Assembly (NCBI RefSeq): GCF_030546645.1 | Contig: NZ_JAUOTO010000003.1 | Span: 588,956-652,955 of the forward strand | Length of the DNA stretch: 64,000 bases | Source of the DNA: Flavitalea plasmicola | GTDB lineage: Bacteria; Bacteroidota; Bacteroidia; Chitinophagales; Chitinophagaceae | Direction of reading: 5' to 3' | Part shown: piece after piece, positions 43,667 through 51,170 of the stretch | Layout: every line of letters starts with the position of its first letter | How positions within the stretch are numbered: position 1 is the first letter of the stretch | Notes under the pieces: model-generated | Database searches by the model: none | What the model was told of the DNA's origin: nothing | What the model saw: only the letters and a program-made list of their open reading frames with translations | Position numbers and translations under genes: made by a program

Positions 43667-45931
43667 TCAGAAAGGTATCCCGATATTCACGTATCCCAGT
43701 ACCTCTTTGGACTGATCGGAATACATAGCGCTCACCTCCAGCGGCCCCAGCGCAAAATTGTAGGTGAATGTCAGCGCATACCCGGAAAGAAAGTCCGGCG
43801 TAGTAAAGAAAGTCTGGTTGTTCGTAATGAAATTATTGAAGAGTATATTGGCTTTGCCGGTGATAAAGGTATTGCTGAACAGCTGGTAGCGCAATCCCAC
43901 CAGCATGGAGGCCAGGCTGGAAGAATAGAAGGTCCCTTCCCGCAGACCAGCGAAAGTCACCTGGTTATGGAAATTACTCGTGAGCCCCCCGATGGAAAAT
44001 TCATTCATGATGTTGCGGAGGTAGTTGAAATTCATGCCGGCCTGTACATGCGTCAGCAGGGTATAGCGCCTGGCGAGCGGCGTGTACCTGTCCAGGCTGA
44101 ACAACACCCGCTGATAGGGTTTGTCCGAAAAGCTAGTGTCGTTGCGCGTGGTATTGGAGGCGAAATATTGCGCATGAGGGCTTTGCTCAAAGACATAGTC
44201 CGCCTCAGCTTCGATCTTCGTTCCTTTACGAGGGAAGACGGGCCTGTCAAGGGTGTTGTGGCGAAGAAAGAAATAGCTGGTCATAAAATCGTTCCGTCCT
44301 TTGAACTCCAGGCTGGAAGTGATCGAGGGATCGTAATGTATCCATTCAAATCTGCTGCCAAGCCCGAAACTAAGATCCCTGTTCGTGGAATAGCTGAACT
44401 TGCCGTCCAGCTTGAAGTAATTCTGGTCGTAAAGACCTGCTTCCTTGAAGCCGGCATTATAGCTGGTGATGCGGAATTGATCGAACTGTGTTCCAAGGAT
44501 AAATGCAAATTTACCACCCCGGCTGAAATATTGGAGGTGCTCGGCCCGCATCCTGAAATTCTGCCCGATGTTCAGGGTCACCAGGCTGCGGGACGTAGGC
44601 GTAAAGAAATTCCGGCTGGTAAGATTGATGATAGCGCTGATGCCGCTGAACTGGTTGTAATTGAGGCCGATCTTCGCAAAAGTGAGCGGGTTCTCCGTCG
44701 CTTCGAAAATGACACGGTTGCTGTCGCCACTGCCAAGTGGTTCGAGGGAATACGTGATCCGGTTGTAATAGCGGGTGCCAAAGGCCCGGCGCACCATCCG
44801 GGAAAGATTCTGTGCGGAATAATACCGGTTGACCTCCAGCCCCGTCGCCTGGATAAAAAATGATTCCGATGTTCTTTCCGTCCCTTTCACCTCGAAGGAT
44901 GAGATCTTGACGGGTATTTCGGCGGGAAGTCTGTTCCCGGAAATCTCCTGTGGACCGTAAATAGCATTCAGGCTATCGGCCAGCCGCTTGAAGACCGGAT
45001 AAAGTCTGCGCCCTTCCGTGACACCCGTGTCGATGATCTGATCGGCTTCGCCAAAGCTGCCCATTCCAAACTTTTCCAGGGGCTGATGCACATAAATATT
45101 ACATAACGGGATTTGTTTGCGCGTGTCTTCCGCCTCCCGAAAAAATGCCACCTGCAGCAGGACCTGGATGGCATTGGTCACCTGCTCCGAAGTACGCAGG
45201 GCGCCTGATACATTGCTGCCGATCACCAGGTCGGCCCCCATGTCACGTACGTTCTGCACCGGGAAGTTGCGGACAACGCCGCCATCCACTAATTTGCGGC
45301 CATTGTAGCCAACGGCGGTAAAGAGGGACGGAATGGCCATGCTGCTGCGAATGGCCGAAACGATCTCACCGCTGTCCAGCACCATTGCATCGCCCGTGGA
45401 CACATCGGTGGCGACACATTCGAAAGGAATGGAAAATTTATGGAAGTTCTTGATATTATAAACGGGACGGAATAGTTCCGCGAATTTGAGCCAGAGTTCC
45501 TGCCCTTCTATTACACCCGTGGCAATACGGAACCAATGGTTCACCCAGGGCAGCTCGATGTCATATTTGCCATATTCGTCCTTTTCCTCCATGATCATGC
45601 TGCGCATGGTGGACTGGTTGGAGAGCAGCAGGTCCCAGTCGATCCGGCGGGCAATCCTTTCAATGCTGTCAGCGGAATACCCTACGGCATACAATGCGCC
45701 GAGGATGCTGCCCATACTGGTCCCCGTGATATAGTCAATTTTCAGCCCCGCCGAGTCGATGGCTTTGAGTATGCCGATATGGGCGAGGCCCTTCGCACCA
45801 CCCCCGCTGAGGGTTAGCCCGATCCTGGGACGCTTGCCCGGCGACTGCGCAAGAACGCTTCCGGCGGTCACCATCAGTAAAAGCACGGTAAAAAAGTATC
45901 TCGCTAGGCTGTTCATATCGGCATCGGTCAC
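43667..45931 (-). CDS. patatin-like phospholipase with POTRA and outer-membrane barrel (type Vd-like)
   Basis: 754 residues; a second start MNSLARYFF at 45916 gives the better signal peptide (cleavage near LAQ). The patatin domain (about 35-250) has the oxyanion hole GLTLSGGGAKGLAHIG, the nucleophile elbow GTSMGS, and the Asp of DGGVVRNFP. After a spacer and one POTRA-like segment (about 345-415), an Omp85/surface-antigen-type barrel fills the rest and ends in Phe (YVNIGIPF). This is the order of PlpD-like type Vd proteins, which place a lipase at or beyond the outer membrane. ATGA overlap with the ABC-F gene upstream. Confidence 0.92.
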   Translation of the reverse strand: MTDADMNSLARYFFTVLLLMVTAGSVLAQSPGKRPRIGLTLSGGGAKGLAHIGILKAIDSAGLKIDYITGTSMGSILGALYAVGYSADSIERIARRIDWDLLLSNQSTMRSMIMEEKDEYGKYDIELPWVNHWFRIATGVIEGQELWLKFAELFRPVYNIKNFHKFSIPFECVATDVSTGDAMVLDSGEIVSAIRSSMAIPSLFTAVGYNGRKLVDGGVVRNFPVQNVRDMGADLVIGSNVSGALRTSEQVTNAIQVLLQVAFFREAEDTRKQIPLCNIYVHQPLEKFGMGSFGEADQIIDTGVTEGRRLYPVFKRLADSLNAIYGPQEISGNRLPAEIPVKISSFEVKGTERTSESFFIQATGLEVNRYYSAQNLSRMVRRAFGTRYYNRITYSLEPLGSGDSNRVIFEATENPLTFAKIGLNYNQFSGISAIINLTSRNFFTPTSRSLVTLNIGQNFRMRAEHLQYFSRGGKFAFILGTQFDQFRITSYNAGFKEAGLYDQNYFKLDGKFSYSTNRDLSFGLGSRFEWIHYDPSITSSLEFKGRNDFMTSYFFLRHNTLDRPVFPRKGTKIEAEADYVFEQSPHAQYFASNTTRNDTSFSDKPYQRVLFSLDRYTPLARRYTLLTHVQAGMNFNYLRNIMNEFSIGGLTSNFHNQVTFAGLREGTFYSSSLASMLVGLRYQLFSNTFITGKANILFNNFITNNQTFFTTPDFLSGYALTFTYNFALGPLEVSAMYSDQSKEVLGYVNIGIPF

Positions 45932-47886
45932 TGGTTTTTTTCCAGCTCCATGATCTTCTCGAAGACCTGTTCGTATTCCTTGTTGGCCTTGTTTAGCTCT
46001 TCACTGGCCTTTTTATAATCCGTTTCTGCCTGTACGAACTTATTCCTGTCGGAATACGTTGCAGGATCCGCCAGAGATGCTTCCAGCTGGCTTTTTTGAC
46101 GGGTGAGAGTAGCTATCTTTTCTTCCAGCTGTTGGAAGATCCGTTGTTGTTTCTGTAGCTCTTTTTTCTGCTCTTTGTTGACTGGCGGGGGCGGAGGCGT
46201 TGCCTTCACGGGCGCAGGGGCTGTCTGAACGGGTTTGGCGACAGGCTCAGCCGCGGTCAGGGAATTTTTTTTTTGAGCCGCCTCCATCCTTTCCTTCCAT
46301 TCCACATATTCCTCGTAGCCGCCCTTGAATTCCCTGATGCGACGGTGCTCGTCTATCTCCCAGATCTTATTGGCTGTCTTTGAGATGAAATACCGGTCGT
46401 GGCTTACCAGCAGAAAGCTGCCTTCGTATTTGTTCAGCGCTTCGATCAGCAGGTCGCAGGAATGCATGTCCAGGTGGTTGGTAGGTTCGTCCAGCAAGAG
46501 GAAGTTGGCCTTGCTGACAATGGTCTTGGCCAGCGCCACCCGGGCCTTTTCGCCACCGCTGAGCACCTTGATCTTCTTGTCCACATCGTCTCCGCTGAAT
46601 AAGAAACAGCCTAACAGCACCCGTAGCTCCAGGTCTGTTTTCTGGCTGCCGCAAAGCTGCATCTCTTCCAAAAGTGTATTGTTCACGTCCAGCGCTTCCA
46701 ATTGGTGCTGGGCATAAAAGCTCTCTTCCACGTTGTGTCCCCACACCCGCTCGCCTTCGAAAGGTTCCGTGCCGCCGATGATGCGCAGCATCGTGGATTT
46801 TCCCTTGCCGTTGGCGCCGATCAGTGCGATCTTGTCTCCCCGGTCAATTTCTACCGAAGTATCCTGAATGATGGTGAGGTTGCCGAATCGCTTCGTGGCA
46901 TGCTTCAATGTCGCCAGTACGCGTCCCGGCGTCTTATCCACCCGGAAGTTGATCTTGATATTGGGACGTTCTATTTCCACGTCCTCGATGCGATCGATCT
47001 TATCCAGCCGCTTCATGGCGCTTTGCGCCGCTGCCGCCTTACTGGCCTTGGCGCGGAAACGTTCGATAAAACGTTCCTGCTGGCGGATATAATCCTGCTG
47101 GTTTTCGAAAGCCCGCTGCTGCAGCTCTACCCGCATGGCTTTTTCCGTCTCGTAGTAACTGTAGTTGCCGTTGTAGACGTGCAGCTCTTTCTGGTACAGC
47201 TCCACGATCTTGGTCACCATCTTGTCGAGGAAGAATTTATCGTGGCTGACGATGATCACCGAGCCCTGGTAATGCTGCAGGTATTTCTCCAGCCATTCGA
47301 TGGAAGGAAGGTCCATGTGGTTGGTCGGTTCGTCCAATAGCAGCAGATCAGGCTGCTGGAGGATCATCTTGGCCAGCAATACCCGCATCCGCCATCCACC
47401 GCTGAATTCCCGGAAAGGTCTTTGCAGGTCGGAATTGGCAAAACCGAGCCCCTGAAGGATCTCCTCCGTCTTGTGATGGATGCTGTACCCATCCAAGGTA
47501 TCCATTTCATGCAAGGCATCCGTATACTGGTGGAGCAGGGCCTCGTCCTCGGAGTTCTGCTCCAGGCGCTTACCCAGCACGTCGATCTCTTTTTCCAGCT
47601 GCAGCACTCTGTCGAAGGCCGTCATGGCCACCTCCAGTATCGAGCCGTTGGTATCGAAGCTCAGCAGGTCCTGGTGCAGGTAGCCAATGCTGGTGCTGCG
47701 GCTCCGCTCCACAGTGCCCTCCGAAGGGCGGTAGTCGCCGGCAAATAATTTCAATAAGGTGGATTTTCCCGTACCATTATAGCCGATGAGGCCGATACGT
47801 TCATTGGGTTGGATATGCCAGGTGGCGTTGCGTACAATGGTCCGGGCCCCGAATTCGAAAGTTACATTCTGTAGTCCTGCTAACAT
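45928..47886 (-). CDS. ABC-F family ATPase (Uup/YdiF-like)
   Basis: 652 residues from ATG 47886 (MLAGLQNVTFEFGAR); an earlier in-frame ATG adds 12 residues but lies upstream of the promoter box. Two ABC cassettes: Walker A GYNGTGKST and GANGKGKST, signatures FSGGWRMR and LSGGEKARVA, Walker B LLLLDEPTNHMD and FLLLDEPTNHLD, with the charged ABC-F linker between. A Pro/Ala-rich hinge (about 545-575) and a C-terminal coiled coil follow, as in Uup. No membrane part. ABC-F proteins act on the ribosome; which function applies here is unclear. Translationally coupled to the patatin gene. Confidence 0.93.
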   Translation of the reverse strand: MLAGLQNVTFEFGARTIVRNATWHIQPNERIGLIGYNGTGKSTLLKLFAGDYRPSEGTVERSRSTSIGYLHQDLLSFDTNGSILEVAMTAFDRVLQLEKEIDVLGKRLEQNSEDEALLHQYTDALHEMDTLDGYSIHHKTEEILQGLGFANSDLQRPFREFSGGWRMRVLLAKMILQQPDLLLLDEPTNHMDLPSIEWLEKYLQHYQGSVIIVSHDKFFLDKMVTKIVELYQKELHVYNGNYSYYETEKAMRVELQQRAFENQQDYIRQQERFIERFRAKASKAAAAQSAMKRLDKIDRIEDVEIERPNIKINFRVDKTPGRVLATLKHATKRFGNLTIIQDTSVEIDRGDKIALIGANGKGKSTMLRIIGGTEPFEGERVWGHNVEESFYAQHQLEALDVNNTLLEEMQLCGSQKTDLELRVLLGCFLFSGDDVDKKIKVLSGGEKARVALAKTIVSKANFLLLDEPTNHLDMHSCDLLIEALNKYEGSFLLVSHDRYFISKTANKIWEIDEHRRIREFKGGYEEYVEWKERMEAAQKKNSLTAAEPVAKPVQTAPAPVKATPPPPPVNKEQKKELQKQQRIFQQLEEKIATLTRQKSQLEASLADPATYSDRNKFVQAETDYKKASEELNKANKEYEQVFEKIMELEKNQ

Positions 47887-47891
47887 GAGTG

Positions 47892-47899
47892 CAAATGTA
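47892..47899 (-). promoter_or_regulatory. -7 promoter box of the ABC-F gene, 5 bp before its ATG
   Basis: TACATTTG on the minus strand, full TAnnTTTG match, predicting a leaderless message. It supports the ATG at 47886 over the longer frame. Confidence 0.55.
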
Positions 47900-47962
47900 C
47901 TGCAAACAGACTGTAACCCCATGTCCCTGCCCGTTCTATGAGTAGATTTTTATGCTACCTTT

Positions 47963-48592
47963 ATGAAAATTTCCTTAATGAAGAAGTTGGTTTTATTGAT
48001 CATAGTACTTGTAATAGCAGGACTGGTTGGCTGGAAGCTATTATCAAAGAAAGAGGCCTCCCAACCAGGCCAACCCGATCAGGCCCTGAAAATCAGTAAG
48101 AATTCAGGCTCTTTTAACTCGGCTTTTGCCGGCCTGCTGAACGATTATTACGCCCTCAAGGACGCTCTTGTTGCATGGGACACCGTAAAAGCGGATCAGG
48201 CGGCGTATGCCCTGGCCCACAGGACCGATAGCTTGCCCGTGGATCAGATCAAGGGTGACAGCGACATCGTCAATACGGCGAAAAGTCTTATTGCCAGCGT
48301 GGGCAGTGAAGCAAAAGGCATTGTGGGAGAGGGGAATATCGAACAAAAGAGAAGGGGGTTGAATATGCTCACCGGCTATCTGTATGACCTGATACGTACG
48401 GTGCGCTATGACGCCGAGATCGTGTACCATGAGCGTTGTCCAATGGCATTCAATGGGGAAGAAGAAGGCTTCTGGCTGTCTAATTCATCGAAGATCGTCA
48501 ACCCTTACCTGGGGGACAAGCATCCCACCTATAAGTCGAAGATGCTGGGTTGCGGAGAGGTCGTCGATTCCGTGAATTTTGCCAAAAAGTAG
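47963..48592 (+). CDS. DUF3347 domain protein, membrane-anchored
   Basis: 209 residues. One N-terminal hydrophobic segment (LVLLIIVLVIAGLVGW) anchors or exports the protein. The remainder is a helical DUF3347 domain with VYHERCPMAFNGEEEGFWLSNSSKIVNPYLGDK and MLGCGEVVDSV; the two Cys, together with Met and His, are the residues proposed to bind copper in relatives found with CusB-type efflux proteins. No metal-efflux gene is nearby. The stop codon TAG is the first part of the heptad repeat element that fills the gap to the convergent gene. Confidence 0.8.
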   Translation: MKISLMKKLVLLIIVLVIAGLVGWKLLSKKEASQPGQPDQALKISKNSGSFNSAFAGLLNDYYALKDALVAWDTVKADQAAYALAHRTDSLPVDQIKGDSDIVNTAKSLIASVGSEAKGIVGEGNIEQKRRGLNMLTGYLYDLIRTVRYDAEIVYHERCPMAFNGEEEGFWLSNSSKIVNPYLGDKHPTYKSKMLGCGEVVDSVNFAKK

Positions 48593-48672
48593 CTGCAAGC
48601 TGTGAGCTACAAGCTGCAAGCGAAGCACTTATTAAGATCTAACTTGTAGCTTGAAGCTTGTGGCTTGAAGCT
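48591..48672. repeat. heptad-repeat hairpin element, copy A (between convergent genes)
   Basis: Left arm: AGCTGCA, AGCTGTG, AGCTACA, AGCTGCA (48591-48618). Core ACTTATTAAG at 48627-48636. Right arm: AACTTGT, AGCTTGA, AGCTTGT, GGCTTGA, AGCT (48641-48672). The arms pair over about 30 bases with a few mismatches at the variable positions of each 7-base unit. The element fills the gap exactly: both flanking stop codons (48590-48592 and 48671-48673) lie at its ends. Related copy at 63686-63764. Confidence 0.8.
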
Positions 48673-49558
48673 AATCCGGTTTGTACACAAATCGTACCGC
48701 CGCACTTTTTTGCTCACTGGAAGTAAGAAAGACCTCGATCTTTCGCGCCCCGGCGGTCACCATCATCAGCGCGGTGTTGGGGGGTATTTCTCCCAGGTTG
48801 TCCGCATACATCACCAGCTCGTATTCCGTGCCTGCGATCGCGTGGACGTTCATCGTCAGCGGCCGGTCGGTCAGCATTTGCCGGTAGAGCAGCAATTTTC
48901 CATTGATAAATACGGTCACCGTATCATGGTCGATCTCCCCATTGTCATACAGCTCGATCTTTACGTCGGGGCTATTCAGCGTGATGGTTTTTATGACTTC
49001 TTTCTCCCGCGGCTGGATATGCAGCTGCCGCTGTAAGCGTATCAACGTGTCGTTTTGAGCTGTCTCCTCCGGGAAGTCTGCAACGGTCGCCCGCTTTAAA
49101 ACTATCTTTCCAGGCGGACATGGCAGCCGTTTGCCCAGCATAACTCCTTTCCAATCGCCTTGAAGCACTTCTTCCGCACCTTCCAGGGAATAGGTCAGAT
49201 CATAGGTCTTGATACAAGCGGCGCAGTCTTCAGGGATGTCTGCCTGCAGGACCTGTTCTTCTATCAGCACCAGCCGCCGGGTCCTGGTATTATAGCGCCC
49301 CGTAAAGCTCATCTTGACGAAATGCGTTTTATCATAATAGTCATAAGCCCTGCCCGTGACCTGGTCATTGGTAACATCGATCTGCAGCTCCAGGAAATAC
49401 CGGGGATAGCAGCCGCCGGGCCCCTGCGTCAGCGTCCCTTTCCAGATGCCCGCGATATTCTCTGCCAGGAGGCAGCAGGGCATTATCCAGCAGCATATGA
49501 TCAGGTAGAGGAGGCGCATACGAATAAAGTTAATGACAATCCAACCATGGGGAAACAT
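48671..49558 (-). CDS. secreted protein of unknown function, paralogue of the next gene
   Basis: 295 residues; signal peptide about 12-30 (LYLIICCWIMPCCLLAEN). An N-terminal beta-rich, lipocalin-like part (IAGIWKGTLTQGPGGCYPRYFLELQIDV ... LQGDWKGVML) is followed by a C-terminal domain of about 95 residues (VKIELYDNGEIDHDTVTVFINGK ... NLGEIPPNTALMMVTAGARKIEVFLTSSEQKSAAVRF). The C-terminal domain recurs in the upstream neighbour at clear similarity. I recognise the domain from other Chitinophagaceae proteins but know no function or name. The 16-bp gap to the neighbour suggests one operon. Confidence 0.75.
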   Translation of the reverse strand: MFPHGWIVINFIRMRLLYLIICCWIMPCCLLAENIAGIWKGTLTQGPGGCYPRYFLELQIDVTNDQVTGRAYDYYDKTHFVKMSFTGRYNTRTRRLVLIEEQVLQADIPEDCAACIKTYDLTYSLEGAEEVLQGDWKGVMLGKRLPCPPGKIVLKRATVADFPEETAQNDTLIRLQRQLHIQPREKEVIKTITLNSPDVKIELYDNGEIDHDTVTVFINGKLLLYRQMLTDRPLTMNVHAIAGTEYELVMYADNLGEIPPNTALMMVTAGARKIEVFLTSSEQKSAAVRFVYKPD

Positions 49559-49574
49559 CGAACTGTAGGAGCGG

Positions 49575-50837
49575 TCACTTCTGGTACCTGAACGTCACCA
49601 TGGCATTCTTTTGTTCTGTGGAGGTGATGCGCACTTCGTATTCTTTATCGCCTGCTTTGACGATCATCAACGAGGTATTGGGTGGGATCTCGCCTTCATT
49701 CTCCGCCACCATTACCAGTTCATGGTAGTCCTCGGATTCATCCAGGTGCAGCGTCACCACCAGCGGTCTGTCCGTCAGCATCGCGTGAGAGATCACCATT
49801 TTCTTATCCAGGTAGATCGACACGGTGTCGTGGTCGATGGCCCCGTCGTCGTAAATGTTCAAAATAACTTCGCGTGTATTCACCGTAATGGCTCTGGTCA
49901 GCACGGTGGACCTGGACTGCAATACTTTTGGTGTAATGACGGAGAAATGCTTTCCGATGCCTGTAGAGGAATCCATCCGGGCAGTGGATGATGCAGGAGC
50001 CTGCGGTATGCTGGCTTTCGCCAGGGGAGCGTTTTCCGGCTCTTTTATTTTGGCGGGAGGTCTTACCGCAGATGGTTTGGCGCCTGCCCTTGCGGTTGCC
50101 CCGGACGTATCGGTCCGTCTTGTAGCAGGAGGAGGCGGCTTTCTGCCCGCATTCGTCGTTTTAGCTACATCGGCCGGCTTCTTTGTCTCAGACCGTTTAC
50201 CCGCATTATTTCCTCCTTTGGCCACCTCCGCCGGCCTTGCTGTTTCATTTCCTGCCTTTCCCGCATCGGGGCTTTTCGGCTTTTCCGTTTCGACCGCCAG
50301 CGGCGGGTTCCTGTGCTTTGCCATATCCAGCTCTTTCTCCCGCTTGACCAGGAAAGGCTCTTTATAAAAATCGGACTGGGGCACTTTACGGAGGAAGATG
50401 GATCCCCGGCCGCAATTGGAGGAATCCCGCACATTCATGCTGACATAATTGCCTTCCAGGAACTCTTCATTGCCGGACCGGGAATACTGGAGGAAACAGG
50501 TCATGATACAAACGTCCCCCGACTGGTTGCGCACTTCCAGCAACTTTACTTCCTGTAAAAGAGCTTTGCTGGTCTTAGGGTTCACCGCACCGTTGGCAGC
50601 TGCCTTACCGTAAAAAATAGAGGAAAGATAAGAGTAAGTGACGGCTTCGATCGTTTTGTCATGCTGGGCGATCTGTACCTCGAACTTATACCGGTCGTCA
50701 AACAGTGAGCTGCGAGTGGACATATTGGTGGCACGGAAATGTCCCTGCCAGACACCCGTCAGGTCCTGCCCATGGATAAAGCCAAAAATAAGTAATGAAA
50801 GGAGTGTAAATGTGCTCCGCATTGCCGACTGTTTCAC
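49575..50837 (-). CDS. secreted protein of unknown function with Lys/Ala/Pro-rich linker
   Basis: 420 residues; signal peptide about 1-23 (FTLLSLLIFGFIHGQ). The N-terminal domain (DLTGVWQGHFRATN ... EEFLEGNYVSMNV) and the C-terminal domain (EVILNIYDDGAIDHDTVSIYLDKK ... NEGEIPPNTSLMIVKAGDKEYEVRITSTEQKNAMVTF) match those of the downstream paralogue. Between them, about residues 165-300, lies a low-complexity stretch rich in Lys, Pro, Ala and Thr, probably an unfolded spacer that the paralogue lacks. Function unknown. Two tandem hairpin-plus-motif repeats lie about 100 bp upstream in sense orientation. Confidence 0.75.
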   Translation of the reverse strand: MKQSAMRSTFTLLSLLIFGFIHGQDLTGVWQGHFRATNMSTRSSLFDDRYKFEVQIAQHDKTIEAVTYSYLSSIFYGKAAANGAVNPKTSKALLQEVKLLEVRNQSGDVCIMTCFLQYSRSGNEEFLEGNYVSMNVRDSSNCGRGSIFLRKVPQSDFYKEPFLVKREKELDMAKHRNPPLAVETEKPKSPDAGKAGNETARPAEVAKGGNNAGKRSETKKPADVAKTTNAGRKPPPPATRRTDTSGATARAGAKPSAVRPPAKIKEPENAPLAKASIPQAPASSTARMDSSTGIGKHFSVITPKVLQSRSTVLTRAITVNTREVILNIYDDGAIDHDTVSIYLDKKMVISHAMLTDRPLVVTLHLDESEDYHELVMVAENEGEIPPNTSLMIVKAGDKEYEVRITSTEQKNAMVTFRYQK

Positions 50838-50936
50838 TTAGCAAGGTAAAGAAATAATTTGTTCCCGCGGTCCCGGCTGTCAATAAAGGACAACCATTTG
50901 TGGCAATACTTTGTTAATTTTTTACTTGCGATGATG

Positions 50937-51061
50937 ATGTCTTTTCAATGGTCTAAGTGAATTCGCCGGAAGGTGGCGAATTTCCCTGGCGATCAATGTC
51001 TTTTTACTTCGGGGCATAATGTCCTTTTCAATGGTCTCAGTGATTCCGGCCGAGCCGGAAT
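50937..51061 (-). repeat. two tandem hairpin + GACCATTGAAAAG(G)ACAT motif copies
   Basis: Read on the minus strand: stem ATTCCGGC/GCCGGAAT (51061-51043, loop TCG), CACTGA, then GACCATTGAAAAGGACAT (51036-51019); next, stem AATTCGCC/GGCGAATT (50982-50960), CACTTA, then GACCATTGAAAAGACAT (50953-50937). Both stems differ in sequence but keep position and pairing. A third copy lies in the prfC leader. The 333-bp gap 50838-51170 otherwise holds only the thrS promoter; I see no gene in it. Confidence 0.65.
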
Positions 51062-51133
51062 TCAATGGACGGGAAGAACCTAACCGACTGCATAACAGCA
51101 CTGGATATGAGTATATGGTCCCTCTTACTTCCA

Positions 51134-51163
51134 TTGACAATTGAGCATTTTAGCGTAGGTTTG
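51134..51163 (+). promoter_or_regulatory. thrS promoter
   Basis: TTG (51134-51136), 19 bp, TAGGTTTG (51156-51163), ending 7 bp before the thrS ATG. The message would start about at the initiation codon, leaving no room for a leader riboregulator. Confidence 0.6.
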
Positions 51164-51170
51164 CACCCTT

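Noticed and set aside
50922-51140. 72-codon minus-strand frame before thrS
   Set aside because: It spans the two hairpin-motif repeats, which fall in different frames within it, so the conservation is at nucleotide level, not peptide level.
50838-51170. T-box-like regulation of thrS
   Set aside because: The predicted transcription start is at the ATG, so there is no leader; no T-box or specifier elements seen.
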